64,000 nt of DNA from Morinoia aosen (taxonomy: Eukaryota > Arthropoda > Malacostraca > Amphipoda > Talitridae): the NCBI GenBank assembly GCA_030386875.1, contig CM059560.1:20702683-20766682 (forward strand), in the 5' to 3' direction. The notes below the pieces were generated by a model. The model ran no database searches, had not been told where the DNA came from, and was given only the letters and a program-made list of their open reading frames with translations. This document shows, piece after piece, positions 1-12,553 of this stretch. The position numbers and the translations under genes are program-made. Position 1 is the first letter of the stretch. The number at the start of each line of letters is the position of its first letter.

Positions 1-2230
1 CATTTGCACTCTATTGATATTTCGTGAGATGAGTTTTGTAGCAGCCTTAGTGTCTTATAATTATTTTTCAATATCGGCAGCTTTAATAGAGAGATTGCTT
101 AAATTTTGGCCCAAATTAATGCCGCAATTTAAGGTCTAAAGTAATTTCAAGATTAATGCTTGTAAAATGCAAACGGAACATCTACTCTACCTAATGCATG
201 GTAGGTCGGTTGATTGTTCACGAATTATTGATCCATACACCTTTTTCTTCGACCAGGCAATGTACTCGAGAGATCGAATGGGACTATTATCTGCAACTTA
301 TTTATTGTTAATTCATTATGCCAAATTCTCGGAAGATGTAGACACCATTGATATTGTTTCAATTATATGGACTGTTGTCTCGGCAAGTGAACTGGAACTC
401 AATGTACAGCATGCAAAAATGAGTTAAATATATTGTTAAATGTACAATATTTAAACACATACCCTAGCATACCAATTTCATACCCTAAATATGAGCTTTG
501 CGAAATTCAGTATCAATTAAGGTAATTCTGTTACCATGCGTGCACTGTTTTTCATTATCAATATTTTCATCTTCAGAAAATCAGACAGTGTAGTGCAAAA
601 AACGGCAGTAACTCGACTCTTAAATAATTCCATCAAAATATTCCAAAAACATTTCCTCGAACATGTGACCACCCATTGCGAGTGAAAATAAAAGTTTTCC
701 ATGATAGACTTCGCAGCTGTTTAGCGTCACACGCCCTCTGGGAAATAAAAAAAATCGATAAAATGCAAACTTTTTCGTCACTTCTCCATGAAAAGCCTGA
801 GGAGTAATCGTGGTGAGAGGCGTCCTGTTACGAGCCTCGTTACTGTACGCAGGCATTCGGTAGCAGCAGTGAATGCTGCGCGCCACGCAAATCTCTGGAA
901 TTCGGGAACGGAAAAGCCTGGTCCCACGACACGGCTGGAGGCGTGCGTGTTCTGTGTTACGGCAGGTGCGAGTGTGGGGGAGTGTTGAGGGCATCAGAAC
1001 AAGGATAGCTATAGCAAATAATAAAAAATAATAGATATATAAGGTATGTCGAGAGCACCGTGGGATATATCCACTGCTTCCAACACACCCTATCAACTGT
1101 TGAGAGCAGTAGAACAAGGATAGTACTAACAAATAATAAAAGGCAGTGTATAGGGTGCGTTGAAGGTACGGAATATACCCAGTGCCCCCAGCACACTCTA
1201 TCCACTGGTCTCAACGCAATCCAGCGGTCTCAACACACTCTATCCGCTGCTCTTAACACACTATCCGTGCACTGCCCTCAACGCCCCGAAGACGTAAATG
1301 GAAAGAATTGATAATTTTGCGTTGGGAGACGTACCACCATCGCCACCACTAGAACTTAATAGCATGACATTGCTGCTCGACAGTACCACTGCAAAACACA
1401 GAAATGGTATACTGACTGTCTACGCACAATTTTTGTAGAATAAAGCGCAATAAACTGTGCTGGCATGTACGATGCTGCCGATGCTTAGAATGGAAAATAA
1501 AACTCAGGCGTGAAATTTTTCCTCTCTCAAGATTCATCTCGTAGTTATGAACAAAGTTTCAACATAATGAGTTAGAAGCATTTGAACATGTTCTGAGTCG
1601 ATCAATATACGTTTTTGAACATTTAGTTCCTAACGGATCAAGTATGTTCCAAGATGACAACGCTCAAAATAACAGATGAGGTTAAGCTCAATTAAGTAGC
1701 GCCCCAATGGTTCTGCGACCCTCATTAATAATTTTTTTTTTTGAAATGGTTATGGCAAATTCCGAGCTCGAGTTCCAACGAACGTTTACTGGGCTGCCTG
1801 GTACCTAAGCAGAGAGTTCCAACAGTTATTCCACACGAGTCTCATGACCCCGATCAAGATTTGCTTATAACGTGAAAATGATTAGCAAACACTTTCCGTT
1901 TTTGAAACCATTCCTTAGGAGACTTGTGATTTTTGCCTTGCTGTATTCAGTCGTATAAGATGGTGACAAGAAGAGATTGATTTATGTTGTAAGTTAGTTT
2001 GGTCCTCCTTTACCGCTCATAAGTGTTCCCACGAGAAAAAAAAAGGAAGCCGCCATTTGTGGGACAGTGTTCGGGAACGTCGTATTTATGCACAAAATAT
2101 GTCGTTACGCTCTGCGCAGGGATACAGCATGATGAAAGAAGTTTATGAAACAGGATAAACGTTAAAGACGGAACAATACTAGTTGGAAAAAGACATCAGT
2201 GGACAGAAAAATAGCGATCCATTACAAAAA
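1..2230. other. Non-coding AT-rich stretch with a short local duplication
   Basis: No exon is convincing here; open frames are short and lack splice context. At about 985-1215 a ~115-bp segment is present twice in degenerate form. Both copies contain the phrase AGAACAAGGATAG followed by CAAATAATAAA, and then a GTxGAxxGxACxG stretch ending in CAACACAC or CAGCACAC. The 86-codon frame at 167-427 resembles nothing I know. Confidence 0.5.
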
Positions 2231-2234
2231 AATA

Positions 2235-2360
2235 TATTCTACTCCAGCATAAGGAAGTCCTATACCTCACCGTTAGCTCAAACTTCCCTTCTTCTCCTGG
2301 GAACGCTTATTTTCATAGATACAACTGTTGTTATCCTCGATGGGATAACTAATAACGTTA
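2235..2360 (-). repeat. Fragment of the ~345-bp dispersed repeat family
   Basis: Read on the minus strand, this segment carries the family signature: GTATCTATG, then an AATAAGCG-type stretch, then TTCCCAGG. It aligns to the first ~70 bases of the better preserved + strand copies at 55.7, 57.3 and 58.8 kb. The copy is old and truncated. Confidence 0.5.
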
Positions 2361-2653
2361 TTTCCACTTCACAAGGGTGCGACCGTTTTGACCCTGTAGA
2401 AGACGTGATATGAACAAAAGGTTTTGCATAATTTGCAAAAGCCTACCATGAATGAAAAATATTGCACACACTCCGTGAGTTGCGGTGAGTTACCCTTGAT
2501 AAAGCGATCGACAGCTCGACGTCGAACTCTGCCTCGCATACCAACGTATGGCTGCGGCCAAAAGAACTCATTACGACGATGTCTGCTAACAAGTAAAACA
2601 CGACGTAAATTTTCAGGGCCTCCGACCGCGAGTTGCTGTAAGTCCCAGCGTGA

Positions 2654-2890
2654 GATCTTGCCTTCAACGAGTCATTTTCGTCCCAGTCAAAGCGCTCGGA
2701 CAATGAAGACGGCGATTTTGTCGAGTTCTCATACACGGAAGTCAAGTACTGGGGCCGACGGGTGGCCGCGCAGCAAAGGTGGTCGCAGGTTCAGGATCCC
2801 ACGCGCGAACAACGAGCTTTTCTGGGTGCCCCAGCGGCGCTTCTAGCGAACCGATCGTTCGCCAATACGTTTTCGCAATGCCTCTTTTAA
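2654..2890 (+). pseudogene. Unrecognised candidate coding fragment
   Basis: A 78-codon open frame follows a TGA and ends at TAA 2888-2890. Base composition is clearly more GC-rich than the flanks. It has no ATG, so it could only be an internal or terminal exon or a decayed fragment. It contains the acidic/aromatic run NEDGDFVEFSYTEVKYW, followed by an Ala/Gln/Arg-rich segment with AAQQRWSQVQDPTREQR. I do not recognise the family. No clean splice acceptor sits directly upstream in a usable phase; the nearest AG sites lead into the TGA. An acceptor-like TTTTATTTGCAG lies just downstream at about 2896-2907. It could be an exon with a displaced acceptor, a dead transposon piece or a chance open frame. 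Confidence 0.25.
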
Positions 2891-3099
2891 TGTCTTTTAT
2901 TTGCAGCAGGAACGTGTGGTGAAATATTTTTGGAATGGAATATTGTTTGGCAGATTCCGACGATCTTATTTCATGAAGAGAATAGTTGGGTTAGATGGTA
3001 TGCATATCCCGAGGCAGAAAACTGCATGGCAGTGTTGCCATGTTTGCTATGTGATGCGGATGTTAATTTATGTGACCAATTTTAAATGATATCAGAAGC

Positions 3100-6055
3100 T
3101 AGGAAGAAAATTGGACGGCTCGAGTGTATAACTTTGTAGAATTCAGGGGAATACATTCTCAGTTTTAAATTTATAACATTACGATCAAAACCGGACAGAG
3201 TTGAAACCTCAATGAAACAAGACAGTAGTCAATTTTGAAGGTCGAAATTTTAAATGATTTTATTCTTCGAAGTTCAAAAGAGAGGGGGAATAATAATGTA
3301 AATGGAGACCCGTAACGTGGCTGATGAAGAAAGTCAACTTAAAACGAACTGTAAACAATCAGTATTAGAAAAGAAAAACAAGAAATGTAAACAAATGTAG
3401 TTTTGGCTTTATTTTGAAAACGAGATAAACGCTGTATCATCAGAAATTTTGATTGGATGAGGAAATAGCAACTGCTGCGAATACAAACATAGAAAAATTC
3501 AAAAATTGAAATTTTTGGGCCAAAATTTTCTAACATGTATTTGCCAAGTAAATTTTGTCCATCAAAAAATATTTTCAGCCAAAAAAGCTCCTGGGTGTAA
3601 ACACGACGCATCTCAACAATAAACCGATTGTTTACTTCAATAAAGCTTACCAATCATGTATCAAAATGAAGCATTTTAGTTTTACATGCACAACATAGCA
3701 GCATGAAATATTTCAATTAGACGTAAAATTTACCAATGACATGTCTCAAGTAACTTTAATAGTGAATTTTAATAAAACATGCTTGCAATTCATTTCGGAC
3801 TCAGAAGAAAAAACTTTTTTGCTAATTTTCATTAATTGATGACCTTCGTAGAATGTAGGACAGGGGAAATATACTTCCGTTTCAACTAAAAGAAAGGAAG
3901 AGTGAAACGCATTGGTTATTGTTTGACAGATTAAATACCAGTTTACATTATTTTACCTCCCTTAAAAAGGATAATGTTAGATTAGATCACAAGTCAGTCT
4001 AAGCCTTCCTCGCCACAGCAAAAGGGTTCGCAATAGAGGAAGGAAGAAAACATCATTGAACGTGGCATTATGGGAATTTAATTTTGAATACCTGGTGTGT
4101 TCCCTCACAGGGTGCATAGAAACAGCAAGACTGAAAAAATTCATGTACTAAGATAATAATTAGAGAGAAAATTGAAGCGGCCAAAACAGCAGTGAACCAA
4201 AAAATTGACCGTAACAAAACAAAAAATTATTTCATTTCAGAAAAATGTAAATAGAAATCCGTAAACTTAAACTTGAGGTCGGAACTTCACTTCTTACCTC
4301 TTGGAGGTAAAAATATAAATTTGATTGAATATGAATTTCATTTATTTAATCATTTTAATTTTTGACACGTATGATGTAACAAGCAACAACATAGAATTTT
4401 TGAATGATATTTATTATTTTTCATCCCAAACAAGAAAAACATTTTTGTTCGATTCACCGTACCTCATGCAAGTATTCAGGTTATTTGAAAAGTAACTCGA
4501 TTTAAGGCTTCACGGATGACTTTTCCAAAAAGACCTCCAGAATTTCTCACGAAACTACTCGGTAATCTCTATCAGTGACACTGCTGTGGATCACACTCTT
4601 TTATCTATAATCAAGCACTCAAATTCAACGACTGGGGACGAATGCACTCAACCGGAACAAATCTCGGCAGACTTACGGATGTGCCACGTGACCTGGACCG
4701 CCAATCAGCGAGCGCTTCACACAAGTGATCATTATAGAGTCGTATAGAGGGCGAGAGGGCAATCAAAGCTTTTATACGAGTCCTCTAGTTATTTTGACGA
4801 GGGATCCGGTCTGGGGAGAATATTCTCAGCAGTGTTTAGAGTCATTTATCACAACTGAACTCCCGCAGTAGATCCAATACCGAAAGAGTTGGAAATTTTC
4901 AGAAATTACAGCATACAAAGATACAGCATACAAAGATTAGAAAACTGTGCTTATAATAGGTAATACATTTTATGAATGCATGAAGAATGAGGCAAATCTG
5001 GCCTATATAGGTATAAAAATAATATGACCGAGTAGAACTGGTTGAAATTTTCTGATATATTCATATATTCAACAGATGTAAAAGCCCTCGTAGCTCGGCA
5101 CTGGGGTATTTTACAATAAAAAGTATTTTGCACGAAGGGTACAATTACGAACGAAATACAGTACAGAGTTTCAAAATCAAAAATTTTATAGTGTCATACC
5201 TGGCGATATCTTTTACCTCACGTAAGAAATGAAAAATAATATCATGTGTCCACCATGTAAGCCCCAACAGTGTTTCGTGACGCTCCTGGGTCTAAGTTGG
5301 ATGAGCAAGAAGTCACTCTCGAGAAATTCTGAGTGACCAATGAAAAAGAGCTACTGTACTACATTCCACAGGAGTAAAAAATATTTTTTCTCGTCTTCCT
5401 AAGTATTGGAATGAGCTTTGCGAGGAAGAAATATGAGTGCAGCCAAAATGAAAAATTCGACATTTCATCAGGATTCGTTTACTGTGTTTCAGTTTTCCTG
5501 CCATAATTTCCTCACAAGTTCGCACGCAAACACCTCATCTTGTTTTCGATATTACCTTGTCCCATGTAGTCTTTATAGTATCTAACGGTGTTATTTCCAT
5601 CCCAATGTAGAAAGGCTAGTAATCAAAACTAGCAAGACGTGAACGAGCACAGCTGTGAACATCAAGCGAACTTTTTACATTTAACTTGCACATGCACTTG
5701 ATATGAAATTGATATGAAGAATACGAGTACATGGTTTTCCCACTTGAAACTTTAGCTCGGTTGAAATTAATTCTGTTATTAAGTTTGATTACACAGCAGC
5801 ACCAGCGTGGTGCAGCCGTGAGAATAAAAGATTTGACCCATGGAACATTGCAGCTGAAATAAAGTAATCCCTTAGCAATTGGTAGAATAAGGCTGATCTC
5901 CGTAAAATGAATATTTTAGAATTTTGAAATAAACTTGCACATAAGCGATTTGATATTTGAATGCAAGTGGCACATTTCCGTCTAATAAATGTTTTCAGGC
6001 CTCGATCTTGCTTCATACCTGAGCGTTGGCACATGGATGACTATTTCCTGATTTC
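3100..6055. other. Intergenic stretch, no gene seen
   Basis: AT-rich sequence with short spurious frames only. A CCAAT motif in a GC-richer patch (about 4680-4720) could be promoter-like, but no coding exon follows that I can support. Confidence 0.5.
4120..4320 (-). repeat. Degenerate copy of the ~345-bp dispersed repeat family
   Basis: On the minus strand the segment contains GTTTTGTTACGG, then GGTTCACTGCTGTT about 15 bases later. This matches the central part of the + strand copy at 57.3 kb. The flanks are too diverged to set exact ends. Confidence 0.5.
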
Positions 6056-6059
6056 AACT

Positions 6060-6195
6060 TAAATTCCATGCTAAATGGAGTTAATTCAAATTTAACTCCA
6101 TGCTAAATAGAATTTCAACTTTAACTCCATGCTTCATCCCTCTCCTCTTTGGAACCCCTTTGTTGCGTTTAGAGAAGCTTGAACTATTTCGTATA
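6060..6195 (+). repeat. 3' part of the ~345-bp dispersed repeat family
   Basis: A CTCCATGCTAAAT motif occurs up to three times, then CCCTCTCCTCTTTGGAAC and TTTGTTGCG..AGAGAAGCTTGAAC. This matches the 3' third of the 57.3-kb copy (CTCCATACTAAATGGTGCC through GGGAGGCTGAAAC). The small CTCCATGCTAAAT duplication is private to this copy. Confidence 0.5.
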
Positions 6196-6529
6196 ATTTA
6201 ATCGATATTCTAAGTTGACGATGATGCACTGTACGTGTAGGTTCGGTGCCTGAGGTGTTTTGTGATACTACCACTAAAAAAGCGTGAGGAACTTAACACT
6301 TCCACCGCGGCAGGTGAACCTGAAGTGTAATATTCAACTCAAATTTACAGATCATTGTAGTAAGCAATGTTGAAAATAGCGAACATTAACTGTATCTTGC
6401 CGCGCGTTTAGTTTTGATTTAGTATCTATGAGACTTGAGTTTGTGACTACTGGTCGGTCAGTAGCGTTATAAAAACTCCCTCATTGACCACCGGTGGTTC
6501 ACGTCGCAGTCAATGTGTTAGGCCAGTTA

Positions 6530-6840
6530 AGGGAACACGGAATCTATGCGCAAAGTGCATTCTCACACAAGGTCCCCTGCGCATAAAAACAGCAAGTCCA
6601 GAATGAAGGCGATAAAATGAGATGAAAGCTGAAGGAGAAAGTTAGAGGTACTGCAAAACAGAACAGCAGTGAACCGAAAAAAATGGTCCTTCAATAAATA
6701 AAATTTATATTTTATTTCAACCAAAAAAAGGTCTACCTATTGTTCAGTTCTGGACCTCACATGTCACCCCTGGGAGCGCTAATTCCTATAGATGCGATAG
6801 TTGTATCCGCCTGAGGGGAACTTTGACAATCGATATCGGG
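6530..6840 (-). repeat. Near full-length minus-strand copy of the ~345-bp dispersed repeat
   Basis: Read on the minus strand it runs CCCCTCAGGCGGATACAA, CATCTATAGGAATTAGCGCT, CCCAGGGG, later GGACCATTTTTTTCGGTTCA and CTGCTGTTCTG, and ends near TGCACTTTGCGCATAGATTC. Order and spacing match the + strand copies at 55.7, 57.3 and 58.8 kb. No coding capacity is visible. Confidence 0.7.
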
Positions 6841-7611
6841 CTGTCTTGTTGAGAGATCGTCTTCTGTGGCGCTTCTACTACGACTTTCTTAGCTTACTTT
6901 ATGTGGTGCCATTACGAGCAGGTTCATAAATATGCAGCTCGTGATTTAAGATAGTGTGTGGTTTTCGATTTAAAATATATATACACTCGAACGGCTGCAT
7001 CTTAACATCGTATCGTACAAAATGTAAAAATTAATATCAAAGAAACTGTTCGCTGGTGCATGTTTTGGAAATAGAGTCACACATTAAATCTGATTTCAAA
7101 TACCAACAAACTTTATTGCAAAAACTACGAACCGCTAGAGTTTTATGAATGCATCTTGATGTTGCCATAATCTCTCAAATAAGAAGACATTTTTACGCAC
7201 TCAAAGTTCTTCTATGATTAGAAGACAACTCACTAATTGCTGCTGAGCATTATAGATTTCAGTAAAATTTAAGAATTTCAGGAATATTTGCGTTAAATGT
7301 ATTTATGTCAAGCTCGGAAATTTAACCAATAACCGAAAAAAGAGCAACAAAAAAGTCAGAATATAAAACGGCAGCAGCACTCGCTAGCTAACATCAGAGT
7401 TGTGAAAATGCTTTGATCGTCTGTAAAATTTTCTGTGATGACTCAAAAGAAAACGATTTTTCAATCGATAGCATAGAAATTTGTAAAATAATGTAAACTT
7501 AGAACAGGAACTTAAATCATGTTCTCGCCAGGGTACCTGATGTCGGGTGCTCGTTAATGAGCACCTGATGTAAAGGCCTTCAATTCGTAAGTTAGCGAGT
7601 CAGTTTCTTCT

Positions 7612-7780
7612 TACATGATTGGTGACATGATTGGTGACATGATTGGCGACATGATTGATAAACATGATTGGTAACATGATTGGTGACATGATTGGTAACA
7701 TTATTGGTGTACATGATAGGTAACATGATTAGTAAACCTGATTGGTAACACGATTGGTAAACACGATTGATAACCATTCC
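7612..7780 (+). repeat. 12-bp minisatellite (ACATGATTGGTG)n
   Basis: About a dozen tandem copies of ACATGATTGGTG or ACATGATTGGTA, with single-base substitutions and a few 2-3 bp insertions that break the period. The array produces a spurious minus-strand frame rich in the repeated peptide NHVT. Confidence 0.85.
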
Positions 7781-7789
7781 CGCAGTTGT

Positions 7790-8260
7790 TCGAGTGAACC
7801 CTGCTTAAGAAGTGGCAGTGAGACCTGACGACTGGTGCGCCGCACGGCCTGACGTCGCTGAGTGCCCCTCGCAGTGCGCCACTCGTGCAGCCAGCGAGGA
7901 GCATTTGCAGGAGTGCCTCTAATAGCAGCTCATTACTGCCATTCTTGCTCGTGCGGCCACTTGAGCACGGCCGCCGCAGCCTCACACTCTCACCTCCAGT
8001 CCGAGTCCCTTGCTCCAACTTACACACGCATGCTACTGAGAGTTAAATCTTGGCAAAACACGTGAGTTGCCCAGTTCATCACACTGTAGCTAATGTTATT
8101 TACGTTTCATTTGACTTATGCGATATTCGCTCACGGCCGGCTGCTGAACTTTACGTGAAATCGCACACAACTTACAGCTCACACTCGCACTTGATGCAAA
8201 GGGTTTCCAACGCAGCTCATTACCGCCGTCCACACTGCAGCACTTGAGCAGCAACACAGC
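7790..8260. other. GC-richer patch with a degenerate internal duplication
   Basis: The phrase GCAGCTCATTAC-GCC occurs near 7924 and again near 8212, with loosely matching flanks on both sides. That suggests an old duplication of ~285 bp. Small overlapping frames exist on both strands; none has a recognisable domain or splice structure. Confidence 0.35.
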
Positions 8261-10640
8261 AGACTCATCAGCCATGTTTTTCACAATACTTGCCGTCTTT
8301 CCGCCTGCGTGCTCCAAGATGTTTTCACGCATTAATAAATCCACTGCACAACTTTCATTACCTGCTCCACGCTACTGCACTTATTCCCCCCATACTCCTA
8401 AACGTATTTTTCTATATTATTTTGATTTCTTCGTTGTTTTTATTTCATGTTTTTTATAAAATGCGATTGACACACATTTTAAGGTGACTGTTGGTTCTCA
8501 TTATCCTTTTACGAATGCTTACCATTTCGCTACACGTTTACAGTTTTCACAATGGCTTCGACTTTAAATGTCAGGACCATAATCCGAAGATACCGATAGT
8601 GGACGATTACCATTATCCGAAGATCTGATCGTCCGCTGCAATCTCTGATTCAGGAGTCCTGAATCTTTTCTACAAATCCATATCATTTTGGCACTTTCAC
8701 CGCAAGTGTTTGCATCATTTGAGAGAGCATGCACTCAGACCAACACTGCTTCAAGTTTGGAACATTACTTACAGCACTTGAACAAAAGTGAAATTAATTG
8801 TGCGAGTAATGAACGGAAAAAAATTACAAAATCAATGCGAAACTGGTATAACTTTTGCATTCCTAAAAGTTATTGTAGAAACATCCTGAGTCAATTTCTA
8901 GACTCATATGCAAGAAAACGGAGTGCCCATGCTCGTAAGTCAGCTTACACTCTACGTCTCGTATACGAGTACATTCTGGAACGATAACTTCTGAGAAGTC
9001 TCAATCGACGAAAAAGTTTTTTCTACCTTAATTCCTGTAGCCTGAGTTACGATGTATGTAAACAACGTCAAACTTTGACCCAAACTTGTATTTTGCAGCT
9101 ACACATATCAAATTTACTTATCTAATTCACATTTCAATGATTTACGTTAGAATAATAGAATATTTAGAAGGACGATTAAGCGACATATTTATTAAAAACA
9201 GTATTATAAAGCGTCAATATCTCCGGACTATTTTTTAAAATTTTCAGTTCAGCTACTGAAAAAGAAAACGGTTGTGAGTTTCTGGGCTATATACTTCAGA
9301 CCAATTTGTCTTCTACGGTTTTTTGGACTCAGTGTGTTTTCGTTCATGAGAGTAAAAACAAGCATGAAACTGACAGATTCCAATTTGATCAAGTCCACAG
9401 CATGTACTAAAACAGTTTTCATTTTAATGATGGATGTAGCTGCTCCTTGTCAAAGTTAAAGCTTCTTCGAGATGAAAAATGGCATTTACGTATCATTAAG
9501 CGACGTCATACAACTTGGCTCACCGTAAGGGAAAATTATTAATCTGTCTTGCTTCCTTACCCACCATATTGCATTCCCATTTTAATCTTTTGCGTGACTC
9601 TTTTATTATGATAACTATTTAAAATGCTGATTTTTTCCATTTTTGAAAACCTGAAAATACCATCGGACTTCACTCTATTACTTAATCTAATTATTACTAA
9701 ATTAATCACCTGGAATGTAGCTCTATTTTACACCCAAGTTTGGGGAGCAGAATTTAGTTCTATTTTACACCCAAGGTTGGGGGAAAAGCAAGAGAGTTTT
9801 TAGTTTAGGGATTGCATAGCCGTTTTTCTTCTGATCCTCCCCTTTCCAGGGGAGATTTTATTCTTGTTTGAGATGATCAGCCATTACTTAATATGCAGTA
9901 AGTAGCAAAACGTCACTTAAAAAAACATTCTGATGCTTTCCGCGAGGTGTTGGTTGCCCCATAATCCTGAATAACGCGGAACACATCAACAGTACATGTA
10001 AAATTAAATACAATATTCAGTTTTCTCTGTTAATCCTTACATAAATTACGAACTTAGTATATTCTCTCTGAAAGTTTTATCGGAGAAAAGATATTTTACT
10101 GTAATCGTCATATGACTAATCGTCATACGTAGCCTATACAGTACAGCCTCAAGTTATGCATCATCTTACGCGAAACCCAACTTATGAGAGTAAGAATTAG
10201 TTGCTGAATTTCTAGTCATTCATTGTGGTTGAACCAACCATCGGGATCGTTGCATAAGTGATGCTAATATTTCCCCGTGTCTTGTACAATAATCATGATT
10301 TCGTCTAACTCGATAATCGACTGTATTGAATAATGTCGCGTCCAATTTAGCCGATATTCCTTAGTGTAATATATGGAAAGGGAATTATTTCACAAAAATA
10401 AATAAATGTTAACAAAATGACATTTATTTAAAATGACACATTTTAAAACTGAAAAAATATATCATAGAAGAATGATGGAAAAAAGCTATGCGCCTTAAAC
10501 TACCCTTCGATGCAGGCACGAAGCTTGTTAATCCCCCATTTGTTCGAACTAGAATAACACTCAAACGCTTGAAGCGTGCGAGCTCGACAAGAAACACAAA
10601 ATGCTAACTAATAGCCAGCAACTATCATCATTTGTAAGCT
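8260..10640. other. Intergenic stretch, no gene seen
   Basis: AT-rich sequence with no exon I can support. A 99-codon frame at 8688-8987 starts at a non-ATG codon and matches no family I know. At about 9717-9782 the phrase CTATTTTACACCCAAG-TTGGGG is directly duplicated. Confidence 0.45.
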
Positions 10641-10947
10641 AAGTGTGCTTGAGAGCGTGCTATTCGTGGTTAACTTCACTCGATTCATTCAACTGTAAAA
10701 CAAGTTTGCCGGTGAAGTTCCAGTTCAATTCTAGGAACTGGAGTCACTGGCTCAATGAAGTGCACAATGCTGCTCACAAAGGGCTGCACAATAGCCCACA
10801 ATGCGCCCTACTCGTTGGAGCAACAATACAAAGCGAGCCCGTACTGGAATATTGTGCTGAAGCAGCTTGACGCATCGACAGGTTAGAGGCAGTTGTGGGT
10901 CATAGGAAGCCAAACCCACGGAGAGATTGGAAGCAGTTGTGGTCGTG

Positions 10948-11078
10948 TATATAAAGGTACACCGCCCAATTGCAAACAACACCGCATGGAATTCGACCAA
11001 TTCTTTAGCGTGGAAGATTTACGGATAAAGTTCGGAAGTCGAACAAAACGGATGTTTAATGAGGGACGCAAAGAATAG
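10948..11078 (+). CDS. Small ORF (30 codons) behind a TATA box, unrecognised
   Basis: TATATAAAGG at 10948-10957 is followed 29 bases later by an ATG at 10986 in an acceptable context (CACCGCATGG). That ATG opens a 30-codon frame ending in TAG at 11076-11078. The peptide begins MEFDQFFSVEDLRIKF and is basic toward its end, with no signal peptide or membrane segment. The spacing fits a core promoter with a very short 5' leader. The stop overlaps an AATAG|GTTTGA context that could be a weak donor, so this might also be a truncated first exon. I do not know the family, and chance is a serious alternative at this length. Confidence 0.2.
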
Positions 11079-11079
11079 G

Positions 11080-12550
11080 TTTGATTGTGCTGGCATATCG
11101 GTATTTCATTGATTTATTTGTTCCGATCGCTTTGGGCGCGCCTTGAGATGCCATATAGATGACGATTTGTGATTATTTTCTCTCAACGCGTTTGATTTTT
11201 ACTTTGGCAATATTTTTCCATAACATTACCGTCGTGGTGTTCCAGAATTATGTTCGATGAGTCCACCAAGCGTCTTTTCTAGTCTGTACCAAACCATAAT
11301 AAATAGTCCTCTATATAATTACTATTCGTCAGAACGAACATGACTATTTGACACTTCAATCGCAAATGATCGAAACGTTTATTTGGGCAAGCGAGAGCGC
11401 ATAGTTTACATATTTGTAAACGTTATGTTCTGTTACCAAGCAAACATATAATGTTCAACAACGCTTCGCTTGGACAAACCGGTTCATTTTTTGTTTTATA
11501 ATAGTAATTTGGAAGCTATCGGAACGGTCTCAAAGGCGAAGAGAAAAAACTTACACGCCAATGACGCCATGCACCAGTTTAAAAAATAAATTCAGAGGCA
11601 TGCAAATATTCTTACGAGCGTATAAGTGAAACCAAACCTTGAGCTCATTTTTGATTTGTTATTCAAGGCGTGACATTGAATAAAGCAGAGAATATTCAAA
11701 ATCTCAGAAAATAACTCCGAAATAATAAAAAATTGTAGCTGAAATCGCGGCAAAATTTAAAGCGACGAAGTTCCAATCCGTATCTTTGTCCAGGTGTGCT
11801 CCGCGTGATGACCTCTGAAGGAAGTTGCTTCGGCCTTATCAGAGAATGATTGTTACTTGTTCTCATTAAACTTACAGCTCTTGACAGGCAGTGAAAAAGG
11901 CAATATGAGACGTAAAACAACAATGAAAAACAATAATTTATACAAATTAAAACGGGACTTTTTAGGCCGTTAATAGCTGTATGGGTTCAGATTCCAATGG
12001 ATGGATGATGATACAAATTTAACTAAGGATTTTAGACGCTTTGTGTATAGCTGGACAGATGAAAGTTTTGCAAGATAATCACGTGACGAGGAAAATGAGA
12101 CCTGCTTCATGGTTGCAGAGAGTTCCACCAAAAACATTTCTTAGGCAAATACAAAAATGGAACAGTAAACCTTCGAATGATTGTAAGTAAGAAAAACAAC
12201 TGTGAGTACGATTTCACTTTTACCTAGAGAGCATGCTTAAAATTCTAAAGCGAAGCGTTTGCCCGCAAAAAGCACAGAACCCGCTAAGACATATTGCAGA
12301 ATCATGGAGAGACTTTTGAATGCACACTTTTAATTTCATGTCGTACAGAAAATCATTTCTGATACGGGAATTTCGAGAAACCGAGTGGATCTTAATAAGC
12401 TGTGTGATACTAGCGTGGCGACAAGAGCGCGGGCACTGCAGGCATGGGAGGCCAGCAAGGTGAGGGTGAGGGCAGCGCTGGAATGTGATTGTGAAGCTGC
12501 GCCCTGGGGCCAACTTTGAGGTAACACCTGGGCCCTCGGGGTGTGTGAGT
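11080..12550. other. Intergenic stretch, no gene seen
   Basis: AT-rich until about 12400, where GC rises toward the minisatellite. No supported exon, RNA gene or terminal repeat was found. Confidence 0.45.
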
Positions 12551-12553
12551 CTA

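Noticed and set aside
7592..7777. Minus-strand frame of repeated NHVT peptides
   Set aside because: Direct product of the 12-bp minisatellite, whose length is a multiple of three.
7612..7780. CRISPR-like array
   Set aside because: Units are contiguous with no spacers and the genome is eukaryotic; it is a minisatellite.
8688..8987. 99-codon + strand frame
   Set aside because: Begins at a non-ATG codon, AT-rich composition like its flanks, no splice sites or family resemblance.
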